Below, one piece after another: positions 5,422 to 5,454 of a stretch of DNA of 5,454 nucleotides (position 1 is the first letter of the stretch; each line of letters starts with the position of its first letter). The notes under the pieces are model-generated. The model saw only the letters and a list, made by a program, of their open reading frames with translations. It did no database searches and was not told the origin of the DNA. The DNA comes from CAYRGQ01 sp964444885 (GTDB lineage Bacteria; Bacteroidota; Bacteroidia; Sphingobacteriales; Sphingobacteriaceae): contig CAYUIZ010000166.1 in the NCBI GenBank assembly GCA_964444885.1, forward strand, positions 1 through 5,454, read 5' to 3'. The position numbers were made by a program, and so were the translations under genes.

Positions 5422-5454
5422 CTATTCCAACGTTTCCCATATATCCTGAAAACT
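5422..5454 (-). CDS. Possible 3' end of a convergent gene (partial)
   Basis: Read on the minus strand from the window edge, ten codons give SFQDIWETLE and then TAG at 5424-5422. The peptide looks like a plausible acidic C-terminus, and a convergent gene would fit the habit of palindromic repeats to lie between gene ends. The evidence is very short. The competing reading is a + strand start at ATG 5419 (MLFQRFPYILKT), which has GGGAG at 5410-5414 as a Shine-Dalgarno-like motif. Only flanking sequence can decide. Confidence 0.25.
   Translation of the reverse strand, partial: SFQDIWETLE

Overview
The window looks like a chromosomal segment of a Bacteroidota bacterium, probably a Sphingobacteriia/Chitinophagia-type lineage with a GC content near one half. 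The evidence is the protein set: a lipoprotein TlpA-like thioredoxin with a long N-terminal extension, a PhoB-type response regulator, a PD40/TolB-like propeller lipoprotein and a secreted GH76 enzyme. Most starts lack a strong Shine-Dalgarno, which also fits. The genus cannot be fixed from the sequence alone.

Layout: (1) 1-99 may hold the 3' end of an upstream gene on the + strand. (2) 75-1175 encodes a lipid-anchored thioredoxin-fold protein with a CVPC active site. (3) 1176-1277 is a short, AT-rich spacer with two dyad symmetries. (4) 1278-1976 encodes a complete OmpR/PhoB-class response regulator with no adjacent histidine kinase. (5) 1977-2259 is non-coding and holds three hairpins, the last with two mutually exclusive pairings just before the next gene. 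(6) 2260-3561 encodes a lipoprotein with an Fn3-like domain followed by six PD40 blades. (7) 3562-3853 is non-coding, with a likely intrinsic terminator, two short palindromes and a possible promoter. (8) 3854-5023 encodes an exported GH76-family (alpha-1,6-mannanase-like) hydrolase with the Asp-Asp catalytic pair. (9) 5024-5421 is non-coding and dominated by a two-copy, hairpin-rich tandem repeat of about 170 bp per copy. (10) The last 33 bases may be the 3' end of a convergent gene.

All four complete genes are on the + strand, but the gaps of 100-290 bp and the terminator-like hairpins suggest mostly separate transcription units. Three of the four products are exported (two lipoproteins and one Sec-secreted enzyme). 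I see no clear shared pathway. The GH76 enzyme lacks SusC/SusD partners inside the window. No phage, CRISPR, toxin-antitoxin or defence system was recognised. The most unusual structure is the repeat array downstream of the GH76 gene.
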